Source: Fasciola hepatica (lineage: Eukaryota; Platyhelminthes; Trematoda; Plagiorchiida; Fasciolidae). Taken from it: DNA of 64,000 nucleotides. Numbering within the stretch: position 1 is the first letter of the stretch; the number at the start of each line of letters is the position of its first letter. The notes beneath the pieces were generated by a model. It saw only the letters and a program-made list of their open reading frames with translations. It ran no database searches and was not told the origin of the DNA. The stretch spans positions 8,340,501-8,404,500 of the forward strand of contig CANUEZ040000020.1 of assembly GCA_948099385.1 (NCBI GenBank), read 5' to 3'. Below, one piece after another: positions 48,251 to 59,592 of the stretch. The translations under genes were made by a program, and so were the position numbers.

Positions 48251-49349
48251 CCTTGTAACGGGCAGTTCACATTTCCTCAGTGTGGTCTTCAGGGCGAGGG
48301 GGATACTTTAACCAAGCTGAATCTTCGATAATGATGATACTGATAATGCTTTATTTCGGATAACCCCGAGGCATGCTACAATCGGAAGCAGAATCCGAAT
48401 TCCAAGAAGGTGATTCAGGTATATGCACTCGATATAGTATAAGAGAAAGTACTTAGGTTATTCTTTGTGGTGTCGCCCGGCAAACTTGAACTCAGGGTCG
48501 AGTGGCCAAGCTTGTCGTGTCAGGGTGAAGCTGGTTGAAGGTGGTAGACTCTTAGTCAAGTATTACAAAGAGAGGGACTGCGCGACGAGAGAATCAAACA
48601 GAATTGACGGAAATTTCGTTCAACTTGAGGAAAAAAAGAAGTTTCCAGGGGAGATGTGAACCAGCCATAGCAGTCCGCGGAGTGTGGAATGGCTTAGGAT
48701 TTGAAGTCAGACGACGAAAAAAGTGAATTTGCAGACAAAGAACAAGAAAAATCCCTCGAAGATTACCCTCGTAACGTTTAGCGACCGATTATCGGCTGAG
48801 TTAGTTAAATACCCAGTGAAGGACTCATTTGTGGGGAGGGATCGCCTAGGTGATGGTGGAAGAAGTGGCCGGATGTGAACATGTACCCGCTGAGCAGATT
48901 GTTCACTTTCGGAAAAAGGAATATGATGCACCATAATGGAAATAGGAACCGAGCGATAGCTCAATTTGTGATTCGTAGCCATGATAGTAGTAGATACATG
49001 GTTTGCAAAGGAGATGAGTATTCAAATGACAAGTACTTACGTAGTGAGTATCGTTATCTAAACATGATGACGAGAGAGTTGCAAGGATCAAAATTGTCTG
49101 AGGAGACTTACCGAGCTAGAATACCGGCTACGAAAAAACACCAAACAACCGCTGAATACATTTGTGAAGTTGGGCGATGAAGTACTTGACGGGTAAAATA
49201 CTATCTGTTGGTGTTCTTTGTAAATGGTAGATCATGTGATGGCGAGAGGTCAAAACATTGCGATACAGATGTCTCTCAGATGTGATTATATGGAGAGGGC
49301 ATGAATCTTTGCAAGGCAAAGATATTGCAATGCTGCAGTCGTGTGTGGG
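48251..49349. other. Unassigned interval inside the left-arm BEL relic
   Basis: About 1.1 kb between the gag capsid part and the zinc-knuckle part, longer than expected for gag. It includes AT-rich sequence and a 101-codon plus frame (48875-49180) with no known domain. Probably another insertion. Mirrored at 59593-60691. Confidence 0.4.
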
Positions 49350-49570
49350 CGAATCGTGGGGCTGATTGAGAGATAGGGCGAACTGTCTCAATTTCGTCGA
49401 CTGTTGGGATGCTCTGGAGAGAAATATTCCTAAGTGAAATATACTGTTTGGACATTGTGAAACGGAATTGTATGGCAACACAAAGTGTAACCTTTTCAAA
49501 TATGTCTTGGAGATTGGTGTAGTTTGCGGATGTGTCCCTGCTTGGGCCATTGCACCAAGAACCCTCCAGT
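49350..49570 (+). pseudogene. BEL/Pao gag zinc-knuckle relic, left arm
   Basis: Plus-strand phrase with spaced cysteines: CLNFVDCWDALERNI, LFGHCETELYGN, KCNLF and VVCGC. This corresponds to the cysteine-rich gag-protease junction of BEL elements. The 161-codon minus frame over 49128-49613 is antisense to it and is rejected as a gene. Confidence 0.5.
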
Positions 49571-49739
49571 CAAGAAACAATGCGGCTAAAGGAAGTGCAA
49601 GTAGTGGTATCATCGCCTGCTACGTGACATGACCGGGAAGCCGGTCGTCAAGGCTCCTTGTCAATTGTTTTCAAGCAGTCACGCAGCTGGCCCAAACTTT
49701 GCGCCCGCTATCTTTGAGGGACTGTAAGAATTCGTCATG

Positions 49740-50160
49740 GTCAATGTATTGCCCGACACAAGAGCTGATACCCCTCCTGTTCTGGCCGACTTGGCCTATA
49801 AGTTGGGTTTGGTTGACAAGGAATCCAGAGTGCATCTAAACAACCCCATAGTCAGAACAGCTGGACAGCGTGCTACGGTTTCACTCCGCACAAGTCCATC
49901 GGCGGTGAGAGGGTAACAGAGGTGAAGGGGAAATATACAGCGTCTTCTGTCTTGGAGGTGCCAGCAAAGTTAGTACCAGCAACTCTTCAAGACGGGGCCA
50001 TCCGAAGGGTACCGATTTCACCGTCATTCTTGAATCGGCCGAAGGTGCCTTGTTGAGCCTAGATATCCCAAGTTCACACTGGGTTCCTGAACAGCGAAGA
50101 GGTACAAAGGGGGATCCTATTGATTATTGCACCCCTTCGGGAGTAGAAGGCTGAGTAAGG
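49740..50160 (+). pseudogene. BEL/Pao protease relic, left arm
   Basis: VNVLPDTRADTPPVLADLAYKLG matches the aspartic protease strand with its catalytic D-S-G motif degraded to D-T-R. Further on, LLSLDIPSSHWVPEQRRGTK matches the BEL-specific 'LLIG.DVPEAHW...QRRG' block. Frames shift several times. Confidence 0.75.
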
Positions 50161-50229
50161 ATGCGGAATTTAAAAAACATTTGTCTGTCATTCACAGATA
50201 TTCGGAAGAAGGCCATGCCATCAGGGCAG

Positions 50230-50760
50230 CCAATGGGAGCGAAGATACTAGTGGAGTATAGTATTTATCACATCATGTGGTAGTTAACCAAAAGAAACCC
50301 GGGGGTCTAAGGTTGGTTCTCGACTGCGCAAATGCTTGTCGCGATGATCCTCTAAGTAATCACCTGTTACGGGGCCCTGGCTTTGTGACAAGTTCAGAAG
50401 GCATAATACTACGATTGCAGCTAGGACCCATAGCCACGTCTGCTGATATCGGGGACGTTCTTGTAGGTATTTGTACCATTAAGTGACACGGAAGCGCTCC
50501 AATACTTGCGGTGGCTGGGCGACGATACTCTTGTGGATTGTGCAGGTTTCAAGCCGACGATTCACCCGTAAGGAGCGGTTTCTTCGCCGTTTCTGCGAAG
50601 GTTTTGCGCTCAAGGGAGCTGCAGGAGTACTTGGTCACAACTAGGTGGATAATTGTCTTGTTTCGGCGAACGGTGATGCTGATGCATTGTATCGGTAGAA
50701 AGATGGCTACCCCTGTTAGTGCAAGATGAGTAACAAGGCAGCGCGCTTCGTGAATCCCGC
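50230..50760 (+). pseudogene. BEL/Pao reverse transcriptase relic, left arm
   Basis: The frame from about 50262 reads YLSHHVVVNQKKPGGLRLV, LDCANACRD, LLRGPGFV and LGPIATSADIGDVL, matching the RT N-terminal palm. After a stop it reads LRWLGDDTLVDCAGFKP and TIHP-GAVSSPF-like sequence. No intact YxDD is visible. The RT is interrupted at about 50870 by a degenerate tandem repeat and the 345-bp shared segment. Confidence 0.85.
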
Positions 50761-50869
50761 CGTTTGAGGTTCGACGAACTTTCCATGACGGAGATCTCTC
50801 GTGCTACAGAAACTGAACGGATTGCAGCAAAGCAGAACGCTCTACAGCTGTCTGGCAACCTATCTTCCA

Positions 50870-51100
50870 GATCACGGAAAATACAAGACCCTAGGCGCGG
50901 TCAAGACTAGTGTCCTGAACCCTTTAGCATCGTCCAGTGGTCTATCTTCCAGCTCGTCGACAATACCAGATGCAAGACACGGTCAAGACTTGTATTTTGA
51001 ACCCCTTCCCTTCTTCCTGTTGCCCCGTTATCCAACGGACTATCTTTCAGCTCACTGGGGACATTCAGATAACAAGATAGACACAAGATCCGGGAACACT
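50870..51100 (+). repeat. Three-unit degenerate tandem repeat
   Basis: Units start at 50870, 50942 and 51040, each with CTATCTTCCAG or CTATCTTTCAG. The first two then have a CGGTCAAGACT(A/T)GT box. Spacings are 72 and 98 bases. The shared 345-bp segment begins inside the second unit. Mirrored at about 57842-58072. Confidence 0.65.
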
Positions 51101-51337
51101 TGGGCTCCAGCCTCATAACCGTGTGCCACCTGAAGACTTTCCAAGACATACCAAGTGGGTGGAAAATAGCAGCGCTCTCGTTGGCAGACTCACGTTTACT
51201 GAGCGGGGCAGTTCAATCAGGGAAAACATTTGGACGCTCTTCTAACGCAGCACGCATTGGAATGACTTAGGCCATGGAAGCTGAATACTTTGTTAGAAAC
51301 TCCAGATTCGGGATCCACCGGGGACGAAAGATTATCG
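50993..51337 (+). repeat. 345-bp shared segment, left arm
   Basis: Matches 14489-14833. Its length accounts for most of the extra distance between the RT block YLSHH and the CDPLGW block here (about 1,060 bp) compared with the BEL at 14983 (about 700 bp). It therefore behaves as an insertion in pol. Confidence 0.9.
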
Positions 51338-52050
51338 TTATCTCAGCTATGTGCGTTATGTGACCCTCTAGGTTGGGTCGGACCATATGTTTTACCGGTA
51401 AAGAATTTGTTCCAGAAACTTTGCCACCTTCGTCTGAGGAGGGATCATCCGCTAAGATCATTGATGGTTGATCAGTGGGAACAGCGCAAACGTGTCACTG
51501 ATGAGGTATGGCAGGTTCGTGTATCATGATGGGGTGCCCACTGGACTTAGTCGGAGGCCGTTGTTGATCTCCATTCATTTTGCGGCCCATCGGAGACCGG
51601 ATGCGGTTTGATGGCATATCTGCGTTTCTCAGGTATGGGAAGCCGTCGCGCTGCGCCATGATATAGGTCAAGCCAAAAGTGGTGCCTCCAAAACCAATGA
51701 ACACACCACGTCTCGGGTCGCCTGCTACTGTAGCGGCCGTTCAGTGGGCGCTGGTTATCAAAGGGGAGATACAGCTTCGTTTGTCTGAGATGTTCTTTTG
51801 GACAGGTTCTGTCGTCTTTCCGCACAACATCAAAGTGAACAGGGACAGTGAGCGACAGTGTTCGCTTCTGACACGGTATCGACAAGTGGCTGGGAAGTAC
51901 AGCCCCGTGGATCCCGTTTCCAGTGTTTGTCTGCTACCCTAAACATTTTCCTCGTGAAATATCAGTTGCTTTCAATTGAGCTCGCCTGCGCTTGTGCCTC
52001 AAATTCTGATCTGACGTCATCGGAAATCATGAACGTCGTGGAATGAAATG
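51338..52050 (+). pseudogene. BEL/Pao RNase H region relic, left arm
   Basis: At 51338 the frame reads SLSQLCALCDPLGWVGPYVLPVKNLFQKL, the 'YDPLGW..P' block joining RT to RNase H. After frame changes, EMFFWTGSVVFPHNIK (51785-51835) matches the RNase H 'FWTDS..VL.YI' strand, with the catalytic Asp changed to Gly. VAGKYSPVDPVSS then follows the 'QW.YV.S..NPAD..SR' block. No integrase follows in this arm. Confidence 0.82.
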
Positions 52051-52721
52051 CCAGTCACCCGCCGTCAGTCGAACCTCGGCGGTAAATCTTTATATCCTTA
52101 TCATACAAACTTTCATTCTCAAGCCAGATTAACATCCATCACTTGCCTTGGGTCCTGTTTTATGCAAATCACTTCTACAGGCCTTTGCATACTACTCTCT
52201 CCTCCCTGATCGTCTGTTCATATTTGCTTTAAAGTGGCTGCTCAATCCCTCGTCTCTAGTTGGCCGTTTTTTCAGCGTCTTCATCTTGAAATCCCCAGCT
52301 GAGCGTCCCACTATCTTTCATGCCTCTTCTGCTGCATACTGAATTCCTCGTGAAGTATTTCCCTTCATGTCCACTTTCAAGCAAAAGCTCGTTCCGTCCA
52401 TATCGCAGAGGAATCACCTAAAAGATGGACAAAGATAAATTGCTTGTCTTTACTTCTTGTAGTCATTCAACAAGCCGCTCATGCATTAGGTGCCTCACCC
52501 CACCGTCCTTCGGGCTCGGTAATTCAGCCAAATGGACTAGTTCAAGATCAACTTCTCTATATTCCGCTGCAATCGCTGATTATATCTTCATGCCTGCCTG
52601 CTGGGTCAACCCTCCACCGTGACGGGTTATTCATTTGTGGAGCTCTCCCTCCGGTTCTTAATGTAGACCCTTCATATATCTAGTCGGTGTCAAATGTTTC
52701 TTTCTATACATCTCCGTTCGT
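52051..52721. other. Unassigned inner part of the left arm
   Basis: No domain. Short frames at 52148-52342 and 52425-52683 have no motif. In the right-hand element this stretch (56221-56891) interrupts BEL pol and is flanked by diverged copies of a 72-bp RNase H piece, so it is likely an insertion. Confidence 0.4.
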
Positions 52722-54609
52722 CTTTGATCTCTCGGCTACTCACTGTTTACACCATCTTTTTGTCCACTCCAGTGCTATCACTTTCAGCCAATCATCTACA
52801 AGGCCCTGTTCTATTTTCCGAATTACCCGTTACCCCTTTAGTACATGCGAACAGTATCCAGGTTTATCGTATTTTTACTGCCATGCTTGAAAGCAACTTT
52901 CGACTTTTGTAATTATTTTGTACTGCTGTGTGTTGCTGCGGTTATTGAGCACGCCTTGCTCATATGTTCTGGGGCACGGTCGAGAAATATACCAGCATTA
53001 TTATTACTATATGGAGTCCACTGAAAGGCCCGAATTACCACCTATCGATCTGTGCCCACGGAGGAAATCTGTCCAGCAGTAGTGCCTCTTATTCAGCTTT
53101 CACAGTGCCATGGTGGCTAAAACAATGACATGTTCAGGTGATTACTTTGCCGGCGCTTTTCTCATCTTCCAGCACTGAGTTTTCTTGACAAGAGCGGTGC
53201 TTGGTAATCCAGATATCGACGCCGGTAGAATTTTTCGGGCACACCGTGATAAGATTTCGCATTGTTTTTCTAGCTTAAGCAATTTCGTGTTGTGAATCTA
53301 TTAGGGTCCGATTCTAGCTTACTGTCCTAGGGTCACACGCGAGCTGCCTTGGTACGAGTTCACCCTACTTCAGTTTGCGCAGAACCTGTACTGGCCTCGG
53401 CCGATTCGGCGTCCAGATGTCTTTGGGCTGTATGCACTGGAGTCAATGCCCTCCACTTCCCACGTGGTAAGCTCTTCTAGCCTGTTCAGTTCAGTGGAAT
53501 ATTTCACTGATTCAGTTTTACTGATGAGATGCAAAATGAAAATATCTCATGTTTGGGCGACGGATGATCTTCATGTGAGCAATCCCTCGTGAACGGCTAG
53601 CCTCGGTTGGGCTTGCAGATCACTTGAGGCACTCCAACCTCCAGCTTTCTGCGGCCCTAAAAACCTTTCCCTGAGGGTAACTGTCCCCATGTTTTGTCTG
53701 CAGCCTCTGGGAACGTTCCGTATCTCTTCAACTTGCCAGCTCTCCTGTCAGCCGGTTTCGCGATCCGAACGTAATAGTGCAGAAGGAACCAGTCCTCCCA
53801 ACTAGCCTTGAGAAAGCTTCCACAGATTTCTGCAGTTCTTCCGTACCCATTTATGAGGATCCTCAACCGACTTCCTGCGCCTTTTTCCCAGTAAGCCGCT
53901 GAGACTTTGAAGGCTTTATTAACGCTCCCACTTTGCTTTGGTTTTCCTAGAGAAAATGGTCCTATATCCTGCAGTCTCTGGCTAGGGTCTTTTCCGGCTG
54001 ACCCTAACTATCCCAGTGGCTGGCCGCTAGACGTTTCCAAGACAGGCCGCATCTATTTGCGGAAAGCTGCCCAAGCATGTTCACAGTACTAGAAGTGCGG
54101 TCTCGTATTGCCTTGTGCTGGGGTAAGAATTCGTCTACTTGATTGCGGAGAATCGTTGACATAGGTCCAAAGGTATCCCTACTGGCTACACGGGCAGCAA
54201 GTTTGTTCTGTTGAGCCCCTTTAGAGTCTGCATTCAGAAGACTCGTGGGTTTTTATCTGTTGCGCAGCTAAAATCGTGAACGGTCTATTTTCCCGTGTTA
54301 TGGTCAGGCCCATTGAAGCTCTGGCCAGTAGGTGGTTTTACCCTCAATTAATTGCGTATCCTTATGTTTGCCCACCTAAACACCTCCTCCGTATCACAAG
54401 TTATCAGTCCTCGCCGGCGTGATCCGACAACCTCGACATCATCTTCAAGTGTGAAGCGCAAGAGATCCGGCGCCTCAGCCAAGTTTTTAAAAAAGGAATG
54501 GGAGTGGTCCCAGAAGTGTTAGATGAAGGACGCCGTTTGCCGCATAAACCAGCTCAGAGCCCGCATATCGAACCCCGAATAACAAATTCTGCATGTGACC
54601 AATGTTGAG
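52722..54609. other. Unassigned left part of the spacer
   Basis: 1.9 kb without recognised genes. A minus frame at 53657-53866 (69 codons) continues into readable but unassigned minus-strand sequence to about 54130. It may be the eroded far end of the minus-strand BEL element. Confidence 0.35.
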
Positions 54610-54826
54610 GCCTCCCGTATCTCAGTGACCCGCTCACGCGCAAACAAGCCTCGTTATATCTTGTGTCCAATCGGATTCGATCAGTGAAACAGGAAAGCCG
54701 ATTGAACGAATACTGATAAATCGTTTATGTCCCAAATTGTTCGGTATTTATGACAATGATTCAGGAAAAGAAAAGAGTGTTCACAAACCCCAGTTGGCAA
54801 ATCTCCATCTCAGGTGGGCTGTAAAG
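54610..54826 (-). repeat. About 218-bp dispersed repeat, partner of 44664
   Basis: Inverted relative to 44664-44882. It lies directly downstream (on the minus strand) of the BEL integrase relic in the spacer. More diverged than the arms, so older than the inverted duplication. Confidence 0.85.
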
Positions 54827-54829
54827 ACC

Positions 54830-56216
54830 CAGGAAGCCGTATGCCATCCATCAGCTCTCCAATACCTCGCGGTAACCGGGTCTTGTTGAGCGTCAACATC
54901 ACCAAGTCTCCCGCATCATCTGTCAACGGGTTCAGCGAGGGATACTTAACTATACTTCAGACCTCGGCCAGAAACGCGAAAAGAATCTCGTTTGTCATTT
55001 GCTGACTATGGGCTATGGCTTGTAATAATCTCCAAATCGACAGTATATACTTCTCCCAAACTCCTCCTCAGTGACTCCTATCAGGTGGGCGAACGAGCTA
55101 CTCTATCTCACTCCCCAACAAAAGAAAACTAACTGGAGTCCGTGGTAGGAAGCGGTAAGCTCGACACGGTTCAATCTGCGCCGCTTTAAAATTGCTGCTG
55201 TTGTCCTTGCCTATTACTTAGGGCGCCTTATGCTAGCCATGAACCCAATCAGAGCCTGGATGACGGAGTTTGCATTGAGCGAATGTGTTTCTTCCACATA
55301 CTTTGCTCTGATGTTTGGGCGTCCAAACAAGTAACCATAACGTTTCTCTTCCACTATTACAGGCTTAATTTAAATGGGTCCGAAGTAGTGGAAATCCATA
55401 TTAGCAAATGCAAGTCCAGGGAAGCAGGCAAGCTCCGATGGCAACAGGCCATTTTCGGTAGTATGGTGGACGTGACCCTGTCCCGCATGCTATTCATTTA
55501 CCAAGTATCCGATAAACTGCCCCTCGCCCTGCGAAATCGAAGCCCTTCAGGAGTCCTAGCAAACACTTGTGTATAAATAGCGCGGCCTTCCAGCACACAG
55601 TAACGTCTAATGAATGAACCAATTACAAGATGTATACTAGGCGGAATCACGAGGTGTTTAGAAAAGCCAGAAGAATTGTTCTCGGTAGCCGCCAACAGAT
55701 ACATGGCAATTGGTTATTGATGACTTGACTGAATGTATTCATTCATTTTCCACTAATGTGTGCCCTTCTGGGCGTATTATTACCAGGCACTCTCTCCCCC
55801 TTAACCAATTCAGTCACCTTTATACGATTGTTCTTGATCTCAGTCACAGTGAAGAAGCAGAAACTGAATGCCATCCCTAACTTGCTTGGCATACTTGATA
55901 GGAGAGACCATTTGAACAGTAGAAGCCGCGCAGCTCAATTTAGTAAATGTACCATGGTGAGCAGAGTCTCAATTACAGGAAAGTTGGACAGTAGGCCACT
56001 GTGCTCGCTACCACCTTCTGAGGTCCTTGTAATCCCCTGGGACCCGCAAATCATGTTGTCTCGCGAGGTTTGGGAGTCCTTGAACCTGGAAGAACACGGG
56101 GTCGTGGGACCATAATTTACTGTTGCTGCTAAACGGTTTCGTAACATTGAAAACGGGATTTACGGAGCTATAATTCCCAGCCACTTGTCGATATCGTGTC
56201 AGAAGCGAACACTGTC
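54830..56216 (-). pseudogene. BEL/Pao RNase H end and integrase relic in the spacer
   Basis: Minus-strand continuation of the right-arm element. From 56216 downward it reads a second, diverged copy of RYRQVAGNYSSVNP, then a KLWSHDPVFF block. At about 55650 comes SKHLVIPPSIHLVI, the integrase N-terminal 'KHP.I.P..H.V...I' block with its zinc histidines lost. At about 55450 there is MACCHRSLP, and near 55390 STTSDPFK, the degraded 'G.DYFGPF' block. At 55085-54850 SH-GGVWEKYI (stop within) is followed by LLQAIAHSQQMTNEILF, then NPLTDDAGDLVMLTLNK. That is the integrase C-terminal half with its catalytic Glu retained. Confidence 0.82.
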
Positions 56217-56891
56217 GATTACGAACGGAGATGTATAGAAAGAAACATTTGACACCGACTAGATATATGAAGGGTCTACATTAAGAACCGGAGGGAGAGC
56301 TCCACAAATGAATAACCCGTCACGGTGGAGGGTTGACCCAGCAGGCAGGCATGAAGATATAATCAGCGATTGCAGCGGAATATAGAGAAGTTGATCTTGA
56401 ACTAGTCCATTTGGCTGAATTACCGAGCCCGAAGGACGGTGGGGTGAGGCACCTAATGCATAAGCGGCTTGTTGAATGACTACAAGAAGTAAAGACAAGC
56501 AATTTATCTTTGTCCATCTTTTAGGTGATTCCTCTGCGATATGGACGGAACGAGCTTTTGCTTGAAAGTGGACATGAAGGGAAATACTTCACGAGGAATT
56601 CAGTATGCAGCAGAAGAGGCATGAAAGATAGTGGGACGCTCAGCTGGGGATTTCAAGATGAAGACGCTGAAAAAACGGCCAACTAGAGACGAGGGATTGA
56701 GCAGCCACTTTAAAGCAAATATGAACAGACGATCAGGGAGGAGAGAGTAGTATGCAAAGGCCTGTAGAAGTGATTTGCATAAAACAGGACCCAAGGCAAG
56801 TGATGGATGTTAATCTGGCTTGAGAATGAAAGTTTGTATGATAAGGATATAAAGATTTACCGCCGAGGTTCGACTGACGGCGGGTGACTGG

Positions 56892-57604
56892 CATTTCATT
56901 CCACGACGTTCATGATTTCCGATGACGTCAGATCAGAATTTGAGGCACAAGCGCAGGCGAGCTCAATTGAAAGCAACTGATATTTCACGAGGAAAATGTT
57001 TAGGGTAGCAGACAAACACTGGAAACGGGATCCACGGGGCTGTACTTCCCAGCCACTTGTCGATACCGTGTCAGAAGCGAACACTGTCGCTCACTGTCCC
57101 TGTTCACTTTGATGTTGTGCGGAAAGACGACAGAACCTGTCCAAAAGAACATCTCAGACAAACGAAGCTGTATCTCCCCTTTGATAACCAGCGCCCACTG
57201 AACGGCCGCTACAGTAGCAGGCGACCCGAGACGTGGTGTGTTCATTGGTTTTGGAGGCACCACTTTTGGCTTGACCTATATCATGGCGCAGCGCGACGGC
57301 TTCCCATACCTGAGAAACGCAGATATGCCATCAAACCGCATCCGGTCTCCGATGGGCCGCAAAATGAATGGAGATCAACAACGGCCTCCGACTAAGTCCA
57401 GTGGGCACCCCATCATGATACACGAACCTGCCATACCTCATCAGTGACACGTTTGCGCTGTTCCCACTGATCAACCATCAATGATCTTAGCGGATGATCC
57501 CTCCTCAGACGAAGGTGGCAAAGTTTCTGGAACAAATTCTTTACCGGTAAAACATATGGTCCGACCCAACCTAGAGGGTCACATAACGCACATAGCTGAG
57601 ATAA
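56892..57604 (-). pseudogene. BEL/Pao RNase H region relic, right arm
   Basis: Mirror copy of 51338-52050, minus strand, same motifs and breaks. The antisense plus frame at 57057-57395 (112 codons) is rejected as a gene. Confidence 0.82.
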
Positions 57605-57949
57605 CGATAATCTTTCGTCCCCGGTGGATCCCGAATCTGGAGTTTCTAACAAAGTATTCAGCTTCCATGGCCTAAGTCATTCCAATGCGTGCTGCGTTAG
57701 AAGAGCGTCCAAATGTTTTCCCTGATTGAACTGCCCCGCTCAGTAAACGTGAGTCTGCCAACGAGAGCGCTGCTATTTTCCACCCACTTGGTATGTCTTG
57801 GAAAGTCTTCAGGTGGCACACGGTTATGAGGCTGGAGCCCAAGTGTTCCCGGATCTTGTGTCTATCTTGTTATCTGAATGTCCCCAGTGAGCTGAAAGAT
57901 AGTCCGTTGGATAACGGGGCAACAGGAAGAAGGGAAGGGGTTCAAAATA
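57605..57949 (-). repeat. 345-bp shared segment, right arm
   Basis: Mirror copy of 50993-51337, hence inverted relative to 14489-14833. Confidence 0.9.
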
Positions 57950-58181
57950 CAAGTCTTGACCGTGTCTTGCATCTGGTATTGTCGACGAGCTGGAAGATAG
58001 ACCACTGGACGATGCTAAAGGGTTCAGGACACTAGTCTTGACCGCGCCTAGGGTCTTGTATTTTCCGTGATCTGGAAGATAGGTTGCCAGACAGCTGTAG
58101 AGCGTTCTGCTTTGCTGCAATCCGTTCAGTTTCTGTAGCACGAGAGATCTCCGTCATGGAAAGTTCGTCGAACCTCAAACG

Positions 58182-58712
58182 GCGGGATTCACGAAGCGCG
58201 CTGCCTTGTTACTCATCTTGCACTAACAGGGGTAGCCATCTTTCTACCGATACAATGCATCAGCATCACCGTTCGCCGAAACAAGACAATTATCCACCTA
58301 GTTGTGACCAAGTACTCCTGCAGCTCCCTTGAGCGCAAAACCTTCGCAGAAACGGCGAAGAAACCGCTCCTTACGGGTGAATCGTCGGCTTGAAACCTGC
58401 ACAATTCACAAGAGTATCGTCGCCCAGCCACCGCAAGTATTGGAGCGCTTCCGTGTCACTTAATGGTACAAATACCTACAAGAACGTCCCCGATATCAGC
58501 AGACGTGGCTATGGGTCCTAGCTGCAATCGTAGTATTATGCCTTCTGAACTTGTCACAAAGCCAGGGCCCCGTAACAGGTGATTACTTAGAGGATCATCG
58601 CGACAAGCATTTGCGCAGTCGAGAACCAACCTTAGACCCCCGGGTTTCTTTTGGTTAACTACCACATGATGTGATAAATACTATACTCCACTAGTATCTT
58701 CGCTCCCATTGG
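58182..58712 (-). pseudogene. BEL/Pao reverse transcriptase relic, right arm
   Basis: Mirror copy of 50230-50760, including VVVNQKKPGG. One visible difference is Glu for Gly after RRYSC. Confidence 0.85.
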
Positions 58713-58781
58713 CTGCCCTGATGGCATGGCCTTCTTCCGAATATCTGTGAATGACAGACAAATGTTTTTTAAATTCCGCAT

Positions 58782-59202
58782 CCTTACTCAGCCTTCTACT
58801 CCCGAAGGGGTGCAATAATCAATAGGATCCCCCTTTGTACCTCTTCGCTGTTCAGGAACCCAGTGTGAACTTGGGATATCTAGGCTCAACAAGGCACCTT
58901 CGGCCGATTCAAGAATGACGGTGAAATCGGTACCCTTCGGATGGCCCCGTCTTGAAGAGTTGCTGGTACTAACTTTGCTGGCACCTCCAAGACAGAAGAC
59001 GCTGTATATTTCCCCTTCACCTCTGTTACCCTCTCACCGCCGATGGACTTGTGCGGAGTGAAACCGTAGCACGCTGTCCAGCTGTTCTGACTATGGGGTT
59101 GTTCAGATGCACTCTGGATTCCTTGTCAACCAAACCCAACTTTTAGGCCAAGTCGGCCAGAACAGGAGGGGTATCAGCTCTTGTGTCGGACAATACATTG
59201 AC
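58782..59202 (-). pseudogene. BEL/Pao protease relic, right arm
   Basis: Mirror copy of 49740-50160 with the same degraded active site. Confidence 0.75.
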
Positions 59203-59371
59203 CATGACGAATTCTTACAGTCCCTCAAAGATAGCGGGCGCAAAGTTTGGGCCAGCTGCGTGACTGCTTGAAAACAATTGACAAGGAGCCTTGACGACCG
59301 GCTTCCCGGTCATGTCACGTAGCAGGCGATGATACCACTACTTGCACTTCCTTTAGCCGCAGTGTTTCTTG

Positions 59372-59592
59372 ACTGGAGGGTTCTTGGTGCAATGGCCCAA
59401 GCAGGGACACATCCGCAAACTACACCAATCTCCAAGACATATTTGAAAAGGTTACACTTTGTGTTGCCATACAATTCCGTTTCACAATGTCCAAACAGTA
59501 TATTTCACTTAGGAATATTTCTCTCCAGAGCATCCCAACAGTCGACGAAATTGAGACAGTTCGCCCTATCTCTCAATCAGCCCCACGATTCG
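59372..59592 (-). pseudogene. BEL/Pao gag zinc-knuckle relic, right arm
   Basis: Mirror copy of 49350-49570. A 161-codon plus-strand frame (59329-59814) lies antisense to it. Confidence 0.5.

Larger units (their letters stand above)
47553..52721 (+). repeat. Inverted repeat, left arm (5,169 bp)
   Basis: Reverse complement of 56221-61389. Paired positions sum to 108942 throughout, so there is no net indel, and only a handful of substitutions are visible. The outer edge is at GGACCACTAAG. The inner edge follows CTCCGTTCGT. The arm carries a plus-strand decayed BEL/Pao element from gag to RNase H plus 0.7 kb of unassigned sequence. Confidence 0.97.

Noticed and set aside
49128..49613. 161-codon minus-strand frame with a hydrophobic start, and its plus-strand mirror at 59329-59814
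   Set aside because: It is antisense to the BEL zinc-knuckle region, shows no domain, and exists twice only because of the inverted repeat.
55756..56115. 119-codon plus-strand frame in the spacer
   Set aside because: Antisense to a recognisable minus-strand BEL pol stretch.
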